A stretch of 64,000 nucleotides of DNA from Epithemia pelagica (Eukaryota; Bacillariophyta; Bacillariophyceae; Surirellales; Surirellaceae), in contig OX337234.1 of the NCBI GenBank assembly GCA_946965045.2, positions 248,001 through 312,000 on the forward strand, written 5' to 3'. Positions 63,708 to 64,000 of this stretch are shown in pieces. The notes below the pieces were generated by a model that had not been told where the DNA came from, searched no databases, and saw only the letters and a list, made by a program, of their open reading frames with translations. The translations under genes were made by a program, and so were the position numbers. The first letter of the stretch is position 1, and every line of letters begins with the position of its first letter.

Positions 63708-64000
63708 CTAATTGCCATTTGCCTTCCGCTTCTTGTAGGGGTTGACCTTGTCCAACAGGGGCTTGGACTTTTTCGTGATTGAAATTTCTGGCCCCGCCCG
63801 TGTCCACAGGTCGTCAAGCTCTGCCAAAAGGCCCGATGTGTCATAGTCTGGACCAAGAAGCACACCGTGTTTCGTATGACGGAGGCGGGATGCATAGGTG
63901 TAGTTGTACGACCCAATCATGGTTCCAGCAGTGGTCACCATGACGTTCGAATGAGAATACTTGGAGGAATGGCCGACCGCCTCATCTCGACCATATCTCT
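63708..64000 (-). CDS. Phospholipase D-like protein, C-terminal part only
   Basis: The minus-strand frame is open to the right edge, so the N-terminal part lies outside. Visible: HSSKYSHSNVMVTTAGTMI then GSYNYTYASR, resembling the second HKD region of phospholipase D-like enzymes (H-x-K ... G-S-x-N). The Lys is two residues after the expected place (H-x-x-K) and the Asp is not obvious, so catalysis is uncertain. After it come HGVLLGPDYD, a short helical segment and a basic end (KKSKPLLDKVNPYKKRK). A frame starting at an ATG at 63941 exists but lies inside the motif, so it is not the real start. Confidence 0.55.
   Translation of the reverse strand, partial: RYGRDEAVGHSSKYSHSNVMVTTAGTMIGSYNYTYASRLRHTKHGVLLGPDYDTSGLLAELDDLWTRAGPEISITKKSKPLLDKVNPYKKRKANGN

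Noticed and set aside
1-64000. tRNA, rRNA, CRISPR arrays and bacterial-type operons
   Set aside because: No matching sequence was seen; introns, LTR elements and peroxisomal targeting point to a eukaryotic nuclear genome.

Overview
The window looks like nuclear DNA of a diatom, probably a pennate one. It has short GT-AG introns, a Ty1/copia element of the diatom CoDi type, tandem DOMON-cytochrome b561 genes, and long Gln/Ser/Asp-rich low-complexity tails. The species is inferred from gene content, not proven. I saw no rRNA, tRNA or CRISPR.

Layout, left to right. (1) 1-5.1 kb: the 3' part of a transposase-like gene, convergent with an unrecognised 629-residue gene. (2) 5.3-21.5 kb: four head-to-tail copies of a 4105-bp unit. 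Each carries one intact 1110-codon gene for a DDE/RNase H-like transposase-type protein with terminal Cys/His motifs. Three 264-bp linkers, each ending in a perfect-arm hairpin, lie only between units. (3) 22.3-48.1 kb: a family cluster made of two copies of one block. Block 1 is P1-P2-K1-K2-K3 and block 2 is P3-P4-K4-K5-[copia]-K6. P genes encode small secreted Gly/Lys/Arg-rich proteins, mostly broken. K genes encode kelch-type beta-propellers; five of six are intact, and they differ mainly in the loops after each Gly-Gly. (4) 38.7-45.1 kb: a complete 6440-bp copia element inside block 2, with identical 212-bp LTRs and a 6-bp target duplication. Its gag and pol share one frame separated by a single UGA with readthrough-type context. 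(5) 48.9-56.6 kb: two paralogous secretory-pathway DOMON/b561 redox proteins; the first is intact and the second has two coding lesions. (6) 56.8-64 kb: ordinary single genes: peroxisomal acyl-CoA oxidase with a C-terminal SRL, a possible 2-oxoglutarate oxygenase-like protein plus a decayed partial copy, a MYCBP-like protein, and a phospholipase D-like gene cut by the right edge.

The most interesting items are the tandem array with internal-only hairpin linkers, the UGA-CGG/stem gag-pol junction, and the kelch block whose coding loops have diverged more than the flanking DNA. Also notable is a 10-codon upstream ORF kept in front of all six kelch genes.
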